Assembly (NCBI GenBank): GCA_947474365.1
Contig: CANJIU010000088.1
Coordinates: 1-42,254, forward strand
Direction: 5' to 3'
Length of the DNA stretch: 42,254 nucleotides
Source of the DNA: Opitutia bacterium
GTDB taxonomy: Bacteria > Verrucomicrobiota > Verrucomicrobiia > Opitutales > Opitutaceae
In this document: positions 1 through 7,937 of the stretch, one piece after another
How positions within the stretch are numbered: position 1 is the first letter of the stretch
Layout of the letters: each line of letters starts with the position of its first letter
Program-made: the position numbers and the translations under genes
The notes under the pieces: model-generated
Database searches by the model: none
What the model was told of the DNA's origin: nothing
Seen by the model: the letters and a program-made list of their open reading frames with translations, nothing else

Positions 1-2
1 CC

Positions 3-520
3 ATGGTAACCGAGCAACAATACCAACGCTGATGAAAGAACATGCGAAGTCCGGCGTGCTGGGCACGGCGGCGATGAAGGCTGGAATGCACCGGGAGACG
101 GCGGCAAAATACCTGGCGGCGGGCCAGGGGCCGCAGCGGAGAAGAGACGGGGCCGGCGGCGGCCGGATCTGTTGACGACGATCTGGCCGGCGGCCGAACG
201 ACTGCTGAAGGACGCGCCGGAATTGACGGCGAAAGCGTTGTTCGAATACCTGCTCGCCGGAGGCGCAGAACGCGTTGCGCACCTTCCAACGCCGGGTGCT
301 CAGTTGGCGACGACACCATGGACCGCCAAAAGAGGTGTTCTTCCCGCAGGCCCGCGAACCGGGCGTGAGCGTACAGCTCGATTGGACGCATGCCGCAGAG
401 CTCGGCGTGACCATCGCCGGGCAGAGGTGGGAGCAGCTTTTGTGTCACGCGGTGCTGCCGTATTCCAATTTGCAATGGGCGGTGCCGCGCCGGTCGGAAT
501 CGATGCTGTCGATGCGGTGA
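3..520 (+). pseudogene. istA: Decayed IS21-family transposase (IstA), frameshifted and truncated
   Basis: The start of an IS21 IstA transposase can be read only by switching frames. It opens with MVTEQQYQR at 3-29, then moves to a frame reading LMKEHAKSGVLGTAAMKAG (helix-turn-helix region) up to about 133. A third frame reads ERLLKDAPELTAKALFEYL at about 190-255. The fourth segment runs from about 275 to the stop at 518-520 and carries PPKEVFFPQ and the QLDWTH Asp motif that begins the DDE catalytic core. At least three frameshifts are needed. The sequence stops near residue 170 of a family that is usually about 500 residues, and no istB follows. This is therefore a dead remnant. The left end of the element would lie upstream of the window. 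Family assignment rests on remembered IstA motifs. Confidence 0.8.
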
Positions 521-661
521 ACGTACGGGGTTCGCCTGTTACATGTTAACAATGGCGGGCGGTTTCGCCGCTCTCAGCGCGCGCCCCCGCCCGTCGACTT
601 GTTATCGTGTTCAACTGGCAGACCCCTCGGGCGTCCGCCCGATCGGCGCGAAACGGCGCTC
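521..661. other. GC-rich spacer between IS remnant and sulfatase 3' end
   Basis: No coding potential was recognised. It holds short GC-rich inverted repeats, for example TCGGGCG with CGCCCGA near 629-644, but no T-tract next to them. Calling a terminator for the leftward sulfatase is therefore not supported. Confidence 0.4.
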
Positions 662-2104
662 CTATTGCAGCGTGCTGCGATAGGCCGCGTTGTAAGGAAA
701 CGCGTCCCAAGGCGCGGGTCGGCCTTGGGCCCGCGGGTCCCCGGTCGCGCGCAAATATTCCGTCAGATCCGACGCAAGTTTTCGTTGCGCCGCCGCATAG
801 CCGGCCTGCCCCGCGACGTTGCGCAGCTGCTCCGGATCGGTGCGCAAGTCATAGAGTTCCTCCGCCGGGCGTTTGCCGAACGAGAGTGCGAACAGGGACT
901 TCAGTGCCGGGTCGTTCCGGTGCTCGTACATATACGACTTTGTCGCACAGCGGTCGATGTCGCCGTAGATGCCCTGCGTGGGATGGGCAAAGTCCGGGTC
1001 GCCGGCCGGCCAGCGGTCGGGTTCGTAGTTGCGGATATAGAGGAAGTCGTCGGTCCGGATGGTCCGGATCGGGTAGCCCAGGCCGCCGCGCCGCGCCCAA
1101 GCGTGCCGCTCCCGGGCCGTGAAAACCCGGTCGCGGCGCGGATCGATCCGGCCGGAAGCGGCCGACGTCAGGATGGGCATCAGGCTGCGCCCCGTCATCG
1201 CGGGCGGCACCGGCAGCCCGGCGATTTCCAGAAAGGTCGGCGCGAGGTCGTTGAGGTTGACGAAATCTTCGACCGTCCGCCCGGGCTTGGCGCCCTTGCC
1301 CCAGCGCATCGCCATGAACATGTGCGTGCCGTAGTCGTAGAGATTTGGATACCCGCGGGGAAAATCCATCCCGTTGTCGGCGGTGTACACGATCAGCGTG
1401 TTTTCCAACTGCCCGGCGGCTTCCAGGGCCTGGAGCATTTCGCCCATGGCGGCATCGAGCCGCCGCAGCCGTTGAAAGTAATAGTAGAAATCGTCCCGGG
1501 TGGCCTCGACATCCGGCAGGAATCCGGGGATCCGGAAATTGTCGAGGTTGACGCCGTCCTTCACGACCGGCTTGCCGAGCGGATTCGAATAGACATCGCC
1601 ATACCAAAAGCAGAACGGCCGGTTGGCGGGCTTCTGGGCGAGAAACTCGCGGAAGCCGGCAAACTTCTCCCCCGCCGGATTGCGGGTCCGTCCGCCAGCC
1701 TCGACCGATCCCGGAGCCCAGCCCTTGCCGGTGTAGCCGACGCTATAACCGGCCTGTTCGAGCAGCGCGGGGTAAGTGGGCAGGTGGGAGGGAAGCGACC
1801 CGTGCAGATTGGCGCCCTCCGCCAGCCGCCAGATGTCCTGTCCCGTGACGATGCCGGAGCGTGAGGGGGCGCATGAGGGCGCACAGCTGAAGGCGTTCCG
1901 AAATACGACCCCCTCGCGCGCGATGCGCTCGAAATTCGGGGCCTGAATCACGTTGCAGCCATAGGGCGGGAGGTGGAGCCACGAGTAATTGTCGCCGAGG
2001 CAGAACAGGATGTTTGGTCGCGTCGGTTCGCCAGCGGACAAGAAAGGGGCGGCGGCCAGCCCGAGCCACAGGATCGGCCACAGGCGGATGAGGTTTCGTT
2101 TCAT
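662..2104 (-). CDS. Sec-exported S1 sulfatase resembling N-sulfoglucosamine sulfohydrolase (sulfamidase)
   Basis: This is a type I sulfatase of 480 residues. A Sec signal peptide (about residues 1-25) is followed by PNILF and the formylglycine motif C78-A-P-S-R82. The second metal motif is YTADNG. The run DNGMDFPRGYPNLYDYGTH, the late YPIRTIRTDDFLY and ELYDLRTDPEQLRNVAG recall human SGSH and the S1_8 group, which remove N- or O-sulfate from glucosamine; specificity is inferred, not seen. The usual paired Asp near the N-terminus reads GDN (D38-N39) instead of DD, a possible ligand change. The start is the ATG at 2104, since the longer reading uses TTG at 2128. The gene is divergent from the regulator and has its own promoter at 2156-2219, of the same type as the nagB-like and receptor operons, which ties it to their regulon. 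It needs a formylglycine maturase that is not in this window. Confidence 0.88.
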   Translation of the reverse strand: MKRNLIRLWPILWLGLAAAPFLSAGEPTRPNILFCLGDNYSWLHLPPYGCNVIQAPNFERIAREGVVFRNAFSCAPSCAPSRSGIVTGQDIWRLAEGANLHGSLPSHLPTYPALLEQAGYSVGYTGKGWAPGSVEAGGRTRNPAGEKFAGFREFLAQKPANRPFCFWYGDVYSNPLGKPVVKDGVNLDNFRIPGFLPDVEATRDDFYYYFQRLRRLDAAMGEMLQALEAAGQLENTLIVYTADNGMDFPRGYPNLYDYGTHMFMAMRWGKGAKPGRTVEDFVNLNDLAPTFLEIAGLPVPPAMTGRSLMPILTSAASGRIDPRRDRVFTARERHAWARRGGLGYPIRTIRTDDFLYIRNYEPDRWPAGDPDFAHPTQGIYGDIDRCATKSYMYEHRNDPALKSLFALSFGKRPAEELYDLRTDPEQLRNVAGQAGYAAAQRKLASDLTEYLRATGDPRAQGRPAPWDAFPYNAAYRSTLQ

Positions 2105-2155
2105 AGGTTGCGGGGAAGCCAGGGACAAAGCGATACCGGGCGACCGGCGTGCTGC

Positions 2156-2219
2156 ATACTAACAGAATGCAGTCAACCGACCATGCGCGGCCGTCCGCGC
2201 AGTCTTGAGATTTCGTCCC
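2156..2219 (-). promoter_or_regulatory. Regulon promoter P1: operator direct repeat plus -10, driving the sulfatase
   Basis: Read on the minus strand from 2219, the first half-site is GGGACGAAATCTCA. The second starts 22 bp later at 2197 with CGGAC, and CATGG follows at 2185-2181. TAGTAT lies at 2161-2156, exactly 36 bp from the start of half-site two. Spacing and key bases are the same as at 3558-3621 and 8680-8743. Transcription would begin near 2149, about 45 nt before the sulfatase ATG. There is no TTGACA-like -35, so the promoter should depend on an activator. The regulator gene divergent from it is the natural candidate to bind here, and might also regulate itself from this site. Confidence 0.75.
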
Positions 2220-2356
2220 GGGGCGACGGGGCGCCGGCGCGGCGCATCTCCGAGCGGGCGACGAGAATGCCGCGCGCCGCGGCCGGTCCGGTAGGAGCGA
2301 GCGCCGATTTCGCGACTTGTCGCCCCCGGCGGCTTCGCCCATGCGTGGAGATCAGA

Positions 2357-3541
2357 ATGTTGGATCAACGGGAAAATGCGGGATTGCCTCAGGTTGCGGT
2401 TTGCGTCGACAAGTCGCGCACGTACGGCCGCAAGGTCCTCCAGGGGATTGCGGACTATGCCGAAACCGTTGGGCGCTGGTCGCTGTACGTCGATCCGGAG
2501 GCGACCGGCTCGTATTCCGCCGACTGGCTCGAGAACTGGCGGGGCGACGGCATTCTCGCCTATGTCGAAAGCCGCGCGACCGCGCAGCGCCTCCGCGCGT
2601 CGAATATACCGGCGGTCGAGGTCTTCGGCCACCACTTGGATTTCAAACTTCCCCAGGTGGGCAATGACGACGACGCGATCGGCGTCATGGCGGCGGAACA
2701 TCTTCTGTCCTGCCGGCTCAAGCACTTCGCCTTTTGCGGCTATCAAAAAGAGCTCTGGTCGGAGCGCCGGCGATTCGGTTTCGAAAGGACGATCGCGGGG
2801 CAGCAATTGCCGGTGCGGCATTTTTTCTCCCGGCGCCGCGGCGCCACGCTGGCGGAAGGACAGCGGGACCGGGAGCGGCTGATGGACTGGCTGGGCGCAC
2901 TGCCGAAGCCCATCGGCATCATGGCCTGCAGCGATCGGCACGGGCTGCGCATCCTCGACGCGTGCCGCCGCCTGAAAATCGTGGTGCCCGAGGAGGTCGC
3001 CGTGGTCGGCGTGGACAACGATGAGGAGACCTGTCGGCTGGCGGACCCGCCGCTCTCCAGCGTGAAGGACAACGGCCGCCAGGTGGGATTCGAGGCGGCC
3101 CGGCTGCTGGACCGGCTGATGGCCCGCCCGCCGCCGGGCATGGAGCTGCCGCCGCTCCTGATTCCACCGCTCGGAATCGCGATCCGCCGCTCCACGGAGG
3201 TGACCGCCGTGGATGATCCCCTCATCGCAATGACGCTGCGCTACATCCGGGAGAATTCCGCGCGCGGGTTGCGCGTGGCGGATTTGCTGACGCGCTTCAA
3301 GGTTTCGCGCTCGGTGCTGTATCGGAGATTTCATGACGCGTTGAACAAATCCCCGCACGAGGAGATTCTGCGCGTGCAGCTTGAGCGGGCGAAACGGCTG
3401 TTGGATGAAAATGACTTCACCCTCGAGCACATCGCCGAACTGAGCGGCTTTCAGCACAGCGAATACCTCAGCGTGGCCTTCAAGCGGGAACTGGGCCTGA
3501 CCCCCGGCGAATATCGCCGGCGCTTGCGGACGCGATCGTAG
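2357..3541 (+). CDS. XylR-type transcriptional regulator (LacI/PBP1-like sensor plus AraC HTH)
   Basis: The 394-residue protein has the same layout as E. coli XylR (392 residues). Residues about 11-280 form a LacI-type periplasmic-binding-protein fold. It opens VAVCVDKSRTYGRKVLQGI and contains the ligand-domain signatures IGIMACSDRHG and VAVVGVDNDE. Residues about 287-394 form the AraC double helix-turn-helix, ending SGFQHSEYLSVAFKRELGL and TPGEYRR. The start is the ATG at 2357, preceded by GGAG at 2347-2350. The open frame continues upstream to 1973, but that part is noise. Proteins of this type bind a sugar in the sensor domain and activate catabolic operons from direct-repeat half-sites. 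Three matching direct repeats flank this gene and the downstream receptor gene, so it is the probable local activator. The inducer is unknown; an amino sugar or its oligosaccharide is a guess from context. Confidence 0.9.
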   Translation: MLDQRENAGLPQVAVCVDKSRTYGRKVLQGIADYAETVGRWSLYVDPEATGSYSADWLENWRGDGILAYVESRATAQRLRASNIPAVEVFGHHLDFKLPQVGNDDDAIGVMAAEHLLSCRLKHFAFCGYQKELWSERRRFGFERTIAGQQLPVRHFFSRRRGATLAEGQRDRERLMDWLGALPKPIGIMACSDRHGLRILDACRRLKIVVPEEVAVVGVDNDEETCRLADPPLSSVKDNGRQVGFEAARLLDRLMARPPPGMELPPLLIPPLGIAIRRSTEVTAVDDPLIAMTLRYIRENSARGLRVADLLTRFKVSRSVLYRRFHDALNKSPHEEILRVQLERAKRLLDENDFTLEHIAELSGFQHSEYLSVAFKRELGLTPGEYRRRLRTRS

Positions 3542-3557
3542 GGCACCCCCGCGGGAG

Positions 3558-3621
3558 GGGACGAAATCTCAGGAGATCAGGGACGCCATCACATGGCGGA
3601 TTCGAGCCCCTCCGCTAGTAT
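3558..3621 (+). promoter_or_regulatory. Regulon promoter P2: operator direct repeat plus -10, driving the deaminase operon
   Basis: Half-site one is GGGACGAAATCTCA at 3558 and half-site two is GGGACGCCATCACA at 3580; the two match at 11 of 14 positions. CATGG lies at 3592-3596 in the -35 position and TAGTAT at 3616-3621. The first 14 bases are identical to P1, which points the other way on the far side of the regulator gene. The predicted transcript start is near 3628, practically at the ATG at 3630. Confidence 0.75.
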
Positions 3622-3629
3622 TGGAATTC

Positions 3630-4460
3630 ATGAGGTCGATCAGCCAACCCCCCTCTGCCAGCGGCGAACCCGCCGCTGGAACGTTCCCAGCCTGGGAGTG
3701 GCACTTGTTTCCGGACGACGAGACGATGAGCGCGGCGGCCGCGGCCCGGCTGGCGGAGGAACTGCGGGCGAATCCCAGCGCCCTGGTTTGTCTCGCCACG
3801 GGCGCGTCGCCCAAGCGGACTTACGAGTTGCTGACCGCCCGGGCGCAGACCGAGCGACAGCTTTTTGCCCGGGCCCGTTGGATGAAACTGGATGAATGGG
3901 GCGGGCTGGCCATGGACGATCCGGCCTCGTGCGAGACCTTCCTGCGTGACGCGATCCTTGACCCGCTCGAAGTTCCTCCGGAGCGTTATTGCGGCTGGAA
4001 AAGCCAGCCAGCCGACGCACAGGCGGAGTGCCGCGCGATCGCGGCCTGGCTCGCGCACAACGGCCCCATCGACCTTCACGTGCTTGGCTTGGGCGAGAAC
4101 GGGCACCTCGGCTTCAACGAACCGGCGCTGGAACTCTGTCGCGAGCCGCATGTGGCCGCCCTGACCCGCGAATCACTTTCCCACGCGATGCTCGGAAAAA
4201 GTCGCGGCCGGGTCGCTTACGGACTGACGCTGGGGATGGACGACATTCTTGGTTCGGGGCGGATCTTGCTGCTCGTTACGGGCCGGCACAAGGCGCAGCA
4301 ACTCCGCCGGTTGGTTACCGGTGAGATCTCCCCGCTCTTTCCCGCCTCGCTGCTGCGACAGCATCGCTCCGTCGCCATTTATTGCGATGCCGCCGCGGCG
4401 TCGTTGTGCCCAGTCGAACCGTGGGCCGCGTCTACCGCCCGACCCGGGCAAGAGCCGTGA
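3630..4460 (+). CDS. Glucosamine/galactosamine-6-phosphate deaminase-isomerase (NagB/AgaI family)
   Basis: This 276-residue protein belongs to the NagB/6-phosphogluconolactonase superfamily. Members deaminate and isomerise hexosamine-6-phosphate to a ketohexose-6-phosphate plus ammonia. Visible motifs are ATGASP at about 56-61, KLDEWGG at about 86-92 and GLGENGHLGFNEP at about 153-165. The PASCETFLRD stretch, VAYGLTLGMDDIL and FPASLL resemble galactosamine-6-phosphate isomerase AgaI more than classical NagB. The base before NGH is Glu where NagB has Asp; AgaI also departs here. The ATG at 3630 is preferred over TTG at 3621. With the -10 at 3616-3621 the mRNA would be nearly leaderless, and no Shine-Dalgarno is visible. 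The stop overlaps the GTG of the ROK kinase by 4 nt. No NagA-type deacetylase accompanies it, so the pathway should start from a free amino sugar. GlcN-6-P versus GalN-6-P cannot be decided from sequence alone. Confidence 0.87.
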   Translation: MRSISQPPSASGEPAAGTFPAWEWHLFPDDETMSAAAAARLAEELRANPSALVCLATGASPKRTYELLTARAQTERQLFARARWMKLDEWGGLAMDDPASCETFLRDAILDPLEVPPERYCGWKSQPADAQAECRAIAAWLAHNGPIDLHVLGLGENGHLGFNEPALELCREPHVAALTRESLSHAMLGKSRGRVAYGLTLGMDDILGSGRILLLVTGRHKAQQLRRLVTGEISPLFPASLLRQHRSVAIYCDAAAASLCPVEPWAASTARPGQEP

Positions 4461-5428
4461 AGCCGCAACGCTGCACCGTGGGCGTGGACATTGGCGGCAC
4501 GAAGATCGCCGTCGGGGTCGTCGCGACCGACGGCAGTGTCCTCGCCGAAAAGACGCTCCCGACGAAATCGCATACCGGATTTGCCGACGGGGTGGGCCGG
4601 ATCGCCGCCGCCGTGCGCGAGGTCATTTTGGAATCCGGCCAAACGAAGGAGGACCTGCTTGGCCTCGGCATCGGCTGCGCCGGTCCGGTTGATCCCTTGC
4701 GCGGCGAGATCAACAATCCACACACGCTCCCGGGCTGGCCGGGCGCCAAAATCGTCCCGGCTCTCGCCCGCGAATTCGGGCTGCCTGTCTGGCTGGAAAA
4801 CGACGCCGATGCCGCTGCTCTTGGCGAATACTATTTCGGCGCGGGCCAGGGCGTCGATCCAGTGGTGATGTTGACGATCGGCACCGGTGTGGGCGGCGCC
4901 GTCATCATGCGTGGCGGAATTTATCGGGGAGTCGACGGCGAACACCCTGAGATCGGACACATCCCGATTTCGTTTGCAGGCCAGCGATGCTACTGCGGCC
5001 GGTCCGGCTGTCTCGAATCAATCATCTCAGGCCCCGCGATCGCAGACGCCGGGAAGAAATTCGGTTTGGAAACCGCGGCCGAAGTTTTTGCCGGCATGGC
5101 TGCGGGAAATGCCGGGGCCGCGGCCATCCTGGCCGACGTTCAACGCGCGCTCGACGCCGCGATTTGGACGCTGTTGCACACGTTTTCCCCGGCCCGGATC
5201 ATCCTGGGTGGCGGACTCGTGGACGCCCAGGCGGAGTTCTTCACCGCCGCCGCCCGCCAGGCGCAAAAAAGTGCGCATCTGGTGGCCCGTTCCACCGTCG
5301 ACATTGTGCCGGCGCGGTTGGGTAATCGGGCGGGCTTGGTCGGGGCGGCGGGCTGGGCCCTGCGACGCAGCGAATCACCCGGCGAGCCGGCCGTTCGCCC
5401 GGGGCACGCGTTTTCCCTGTCACCATGA
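4457..5428 (+). CDS. ROK-family sugar kinase
   Basis: A 323-residue ROK kinase. The phosphate loop DIGGTK is at about 11-16 and the catalytic Asp is in LENDAD (D116). The zinc signature is EIGH (H168) followed by C178, C180 and C185 in RCYCGRSGC. The GTG start at 4457 shares GTGA with the upstream stop, which indicates translational coupling. The longer open frame upstream overlaps the deaminase gene and is not needed. ROK kinases phosphorylate glucose, N-acetylmannosamine, GlcNAc, glucosamine or fructose. Directly after a hexosamine-6-phosphate deaminase, the likely substrate is a free hexosamine made from the imported glycan (inference). No DNA-binding domain is present, so it is an enzyme and not a ROK repressor. 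The stop overlaps the next ATG by 4 nt. Confidence 0.9.
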   Translation: MKPQRCTVGVDIGGTKIAVGVVATDGSVLAEKTLPTKSHTGFADGVGRIAAAVREVILESGQTKEDLLGLGIGCAGPVDPLRGEINNPHTLPGWPGAKIVPALAREFGLPVWLENDADAAALGEYYFGAGQGVDPVVMLTIGTGVGGAVIMRGGIYRGVDGEHPEIGHIPISFAGQRCYCGRSGCLESIISGPAIADAGKKFGLETAAEVFAGMAAGNAGAAAILADVQRALDAAIWTLLHTFSPARIILGGGLVDAQAEFFTAAARQAQKSAHLVARSTVDIVPARLGNRAGLVGAAGWALRRSESPGEPAVRPGHAFSLSP

Positions 5429-6516
5429 AACCTCCCGTTCCTGTCGGCCTCGTCGGGTCTCAATTCATCTCGGCCATCCACGCCGAGTCGTTGCAACATT
5501 GTCCGCACGCCCGCCTTGCCGCGGTCGCCTCCCCAACCCCGGGAAACGCCCAGGCCTTCGCGCAGCGTTTTGGCCTGCCGAAGGCATATACTGACTATCG
5601 CGAGTTGCTCGCGCAGCCGGAGATTCAGATGATCGTCGTCGGCGTGCCCAATCACCTCCACTGCGAGGTGGTCCTCGAGGCGGCCGCGGCGGGCAAGCAC
5701 GTCGTCATTGAAAAACCGCTCTGCCTCAATCTCGCCGAGGCGGATCGCATGATCGCGGCGTGTCGCAAGGCGGGGGTGAAGCTCATGTATGCCGAGGAAC
5801 TTTGTTTCGCGCCAAAATATGTCCGCCTGAAACAACTGCTCGATTCCGGCGCCCTGGGCGCGCCCACGCTGATCAAGCAAACGGAAAAGCACGACGGTCC
5901 ACACGCCGCCCACTTCTGGGATGTGGAACGGTCGGGTGGCGGCGTAACCATGGACATGGGCTGTCATGCGATCGAATTTTTCCGCTGGATGCTCGGCCGT
6001 CCGCCGATCAAGTCGGTCTACGCCCAGATGAGCACCCAGGTGCACGGCGCGAAAACCTGTGGCGACGACAACGCGATCCTGATCCTCGAGTTCGTCAACG
6101 GCGTGATTTGCGTGGCGGAGGAAAGCTGGACAAAACTCGGCGGCATGGACGATCGCGCGGAGGTGCACGGCTCCGGCGGCGTCGCCTACGCCGATCTGCT
6201 CCACGGGAATGCCATCGAAACCTACAGCGCACGCGGCTATGAGTATGCCGTGGAGAAAGCAGGCTCCACGAAAGGGTGGAGTTTCACGATTTACGAGGAG
6301 GCGTGGAACTACGGTTTCCACGCGGAAATGGCCCACTTCGTGGACTGCGTGCAGAACGACAAGACGCCCCTCGTGACGGGCGAGGACGCGCGCGTCGTGC
6401 TCGAAGTCCTCTTTGCCGCCTACGAATCGGCCCGCTTGGGCCGCAAAGTCGAACTGCCGTTCGCGACCACCGCGGCGCGGCCGATCGATCTGTGGAAACC
6501 GCCGGGCACCCGTTAA
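5425..6516 (+). CDS. Cytoplasmic Gfo/Idh/MocA oxidoreductase
   Basis: This 363-residue NAD(P)-dependent oxidoreductase has a Rossmann N-terminal half, the signature VIEKPL (EKP at 96-98) and a C-terminal alpha/beta half. The catalytic-site pattern is GGGVTMDMGCH with H181. The dinucleotide loop reads GLVGSQFIS, not a plain GxGxxG. No signal peptide is seen, so it should be cytoplasmic. The ATG at 5425 overlaps the ROK stop as ATGA, so it belongs to the deaminase operon. Family members oxidise sugar or inositol hydroxyls; in the 3-keto-glycoside route they oxidise C3 of glycosides. The closely linked second oxidoreductase and the DUF1080 gene make that role plausible here. Exact substrate and cofactor are unknown. 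Confidence 0.88.
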   Translation: MKPPVPVGLVGSQFISAIHAESLQHCPHARLAAVASPTPGNAQAFAQRFGLPKAYTDYRELLAQPEIQMIVVGVPNHLHCEVVLEAAAAGKHVVIEKPLCLNLAEADRMIAACRKAGVKLMYAEELCFAPKYVRLKQLLDSGALGAPTLIKQTEKHDGPHAAHFWDVERSGGGVTMDMGCHAIEFFRWMLGRPPIKSVYAQMSTQVHGAKTCGDDNAILILEFVNGVICVAEESWTKLGGMDDRAEVHGSGGVAYADLLHGNAIETYSARGYEYAVEKAGSTKGWSFTIYEEAWNYGFHAEMAHFVDCVQNDKTPLVTGEDARVVLEVLFAAYESARLGRKVELPFATTAARPIDLWKPPGTR

Positions 6517-6528
6517 CCCCTAAAAAAC

Positions 6529-7905
6529 ATGGATCCTGCACCCCTTCCTTCCGCTCCCCTGACCCGACGACAATTTGTCCAGGCGGGGGCCTTGGTCGCC
6601 GCCGGCCTCGCGGTCGGGCCCCGCTCCGCCGCGGGCGCGGCGCGCAAACGAGGGCCGAACGAAAAGCTCCGCGTCGGCTTTGTCGGCGTGAGCGGCCGGG
6701 GCGGCAGCAACCTCGGCGAGTTCACCCAGTTCACCGACGTTTCCATCCACGCGTTGTGTGATGTGGATTCAGCCATCCTGGGGGAGGCGGCAAAAAAGTT
6801 CCCTGATGCCAAATGTTACCGGGACTTTCGGGTGATGTTCGCCAGTGAGCCGGAGTTGGAGGCCGTGGTCATTTCCGTGCCCGACCACAATCACGCCGTC
6901 ATCACGATGGCGGCCCTCAAACGAGGCCTGGGCGTGTATTGCGAAAAACCGCTCACCCACACCATCCACGAAGCCCGGGCGATCGCTGCCGCCGCGCGCG
7001 AGACGGGAGTTGCCACCCAGATGGGAAACCAGGGGATGGAATTTGAAGGCAACCGCTTGATCAACGAATGGATCTCCGCCGGCGCGATTGGCAGGGTGCG
7101 CGAAGTCCACGTCTGGTCGGACCGGCCCTCCACCCGCGGCAAGCTGCCCGTCAAGTGGCCTCAGGGCACGGCCCGACCGACCGACAGCCATGCTGTGCCG
7201 CCGACGCTCGATTGGGATCTTTGGCTCGGGCCGGCCCCGTATCGCCCCTACCATCCCGAGTGGGCGAAATTCAAATGGCGCGCGTGGTGGGATTTCGGCA
7301 CCGGTGGTCTGGGCGACATGGGCGTCCACAATCTCGCCCCGGTCTTTTCCGCCCTCGATCTCACGGCCCCGACGAGCGTGCATGCGTCGTCCACTCCGGT
7401 TTTTCCCGAAACCTGTCCGCTGGCGTCCTCCATTCACTACGATTTTCCGGCCCACGGGAAACGCCCGCCGGTGAAGGTGCATTGGTATGACGGCGGCATT
7501 CTGCCGGAGCGGCCCGACGAATTGGAGGATGAACGCACGTTGAATCCGGAAGACGGCATCCTCTTCGTCGGCGACGGCGGCAAGCTGCTGGTGGAGGGCT
7601 GGGGCGGACGCAGCCCCCGGCTGATCCCCGAAGCGCGCATGCGCGATTTCCGGCCACCGGCGCGCTCCCTGCCGCGCTCCGTCGGCCACCATCGCGAATG
7701 GGTCGACGCCTGCAAAACCGGATCCGCCACGCGTTCCAACTTCGACTTCGCTTCCAACCTGACCGAAAGCCTGCTCCTGGGCCTGATCTGCGTCCGGCTG
7801 GGCGGAGGCAAACTGCGGTGGGACCGCGACGGCATGCGCATCACCAACCAGCCCGCGGCCAATGAACTCCTGCATTATCCCTACCGGCCGGGCTGGAGTC
7901 TGTAG
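6529..7905 (+). CDS. Tat-exported Gfo/Idh/MocA oxidoreductase (C2-type)
   Basis: A 458-residue protein with a twin-arginine signal (LTRRQFVQAG at about 11-20, hydrophobic stretch to about 36). The NAD-binding fold begins KLRVGFVGVSGRGG and has EKPL at 139-142. The C-terminal half carries GTGGLGDMGVHN with H267. This layout matches the exported Gfo/Idh/MocA group common in Verrucomicrobia, Planctomycetes and Bacteroidetes. Tat export fits a protein that folds around tightly held NAD in the cytoplasm. Glycosidase family GH109 has a similar fold and Tat signal, but the active-site region here has the oxidoreductase DMG-H pattern, so GH109 is not claimed. It lies 12 nt after the first oxidoreductase and just before DUF1080. 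A periplasmic 3-oxidation or internal redox step on oligosaccharides is an inference. Confidence 0.87.
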   Translation: MDPAPLPSAPLTRRQFVQAGALVAAGLAVGPRSAAGAARKRGPNEKLRVGFVGVSGRGGSNLGEFTQFTDVSIHALCDVDSAILGEAAKKFPDAKCYRDFRVMFASEPELEAVVISVPDHNHAVITMAALKRGLGVYCEKPLTHTIHEARAIAAAARETGVATQMGNQGMEFEGNRLINEWISAGAIGRVREVHVWSDRPSTRGKLPVKWPQGTARPTDSHAVPPTLDWDLWLGPAPYRPYHPEWAKFKWRAWWDFGTGGLGDMGVHNLAPVFSALDLTAPTSVHASSTPVFPETCPLASSIHYDFPAHGKRPPVKVHWYDGGILPERPDELEDERTLNPEDGILFVGDGGKLLVEGWGGRSPRLIPEARMRDFRPPARSLPRSVGHHREWVDACKTGSATRSNFDFASNLTESLLLGLICVRLGGGKLRWDRDGMRITNQPAANELLHYPYRPGWSL

Positions 7906-7937
7906 TTTATATAACGATACGTTTTAGACTCCGACCG

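Noticed and set aside
521..661. Rho-independent terminator for the leftward sulfatase
   Set aside because: GC-rich hairpins are present but no T-tract in the right orientation follows them.
6529..7905. GH109 alpha-N-acetylgalactosaminidase
   Set aside because: Fold and Tat signal fit, but the active-site region reads GTGGLGDMGVH as in oxidoreductases of the C2 type, and I could not find the GH109-specific blocks.
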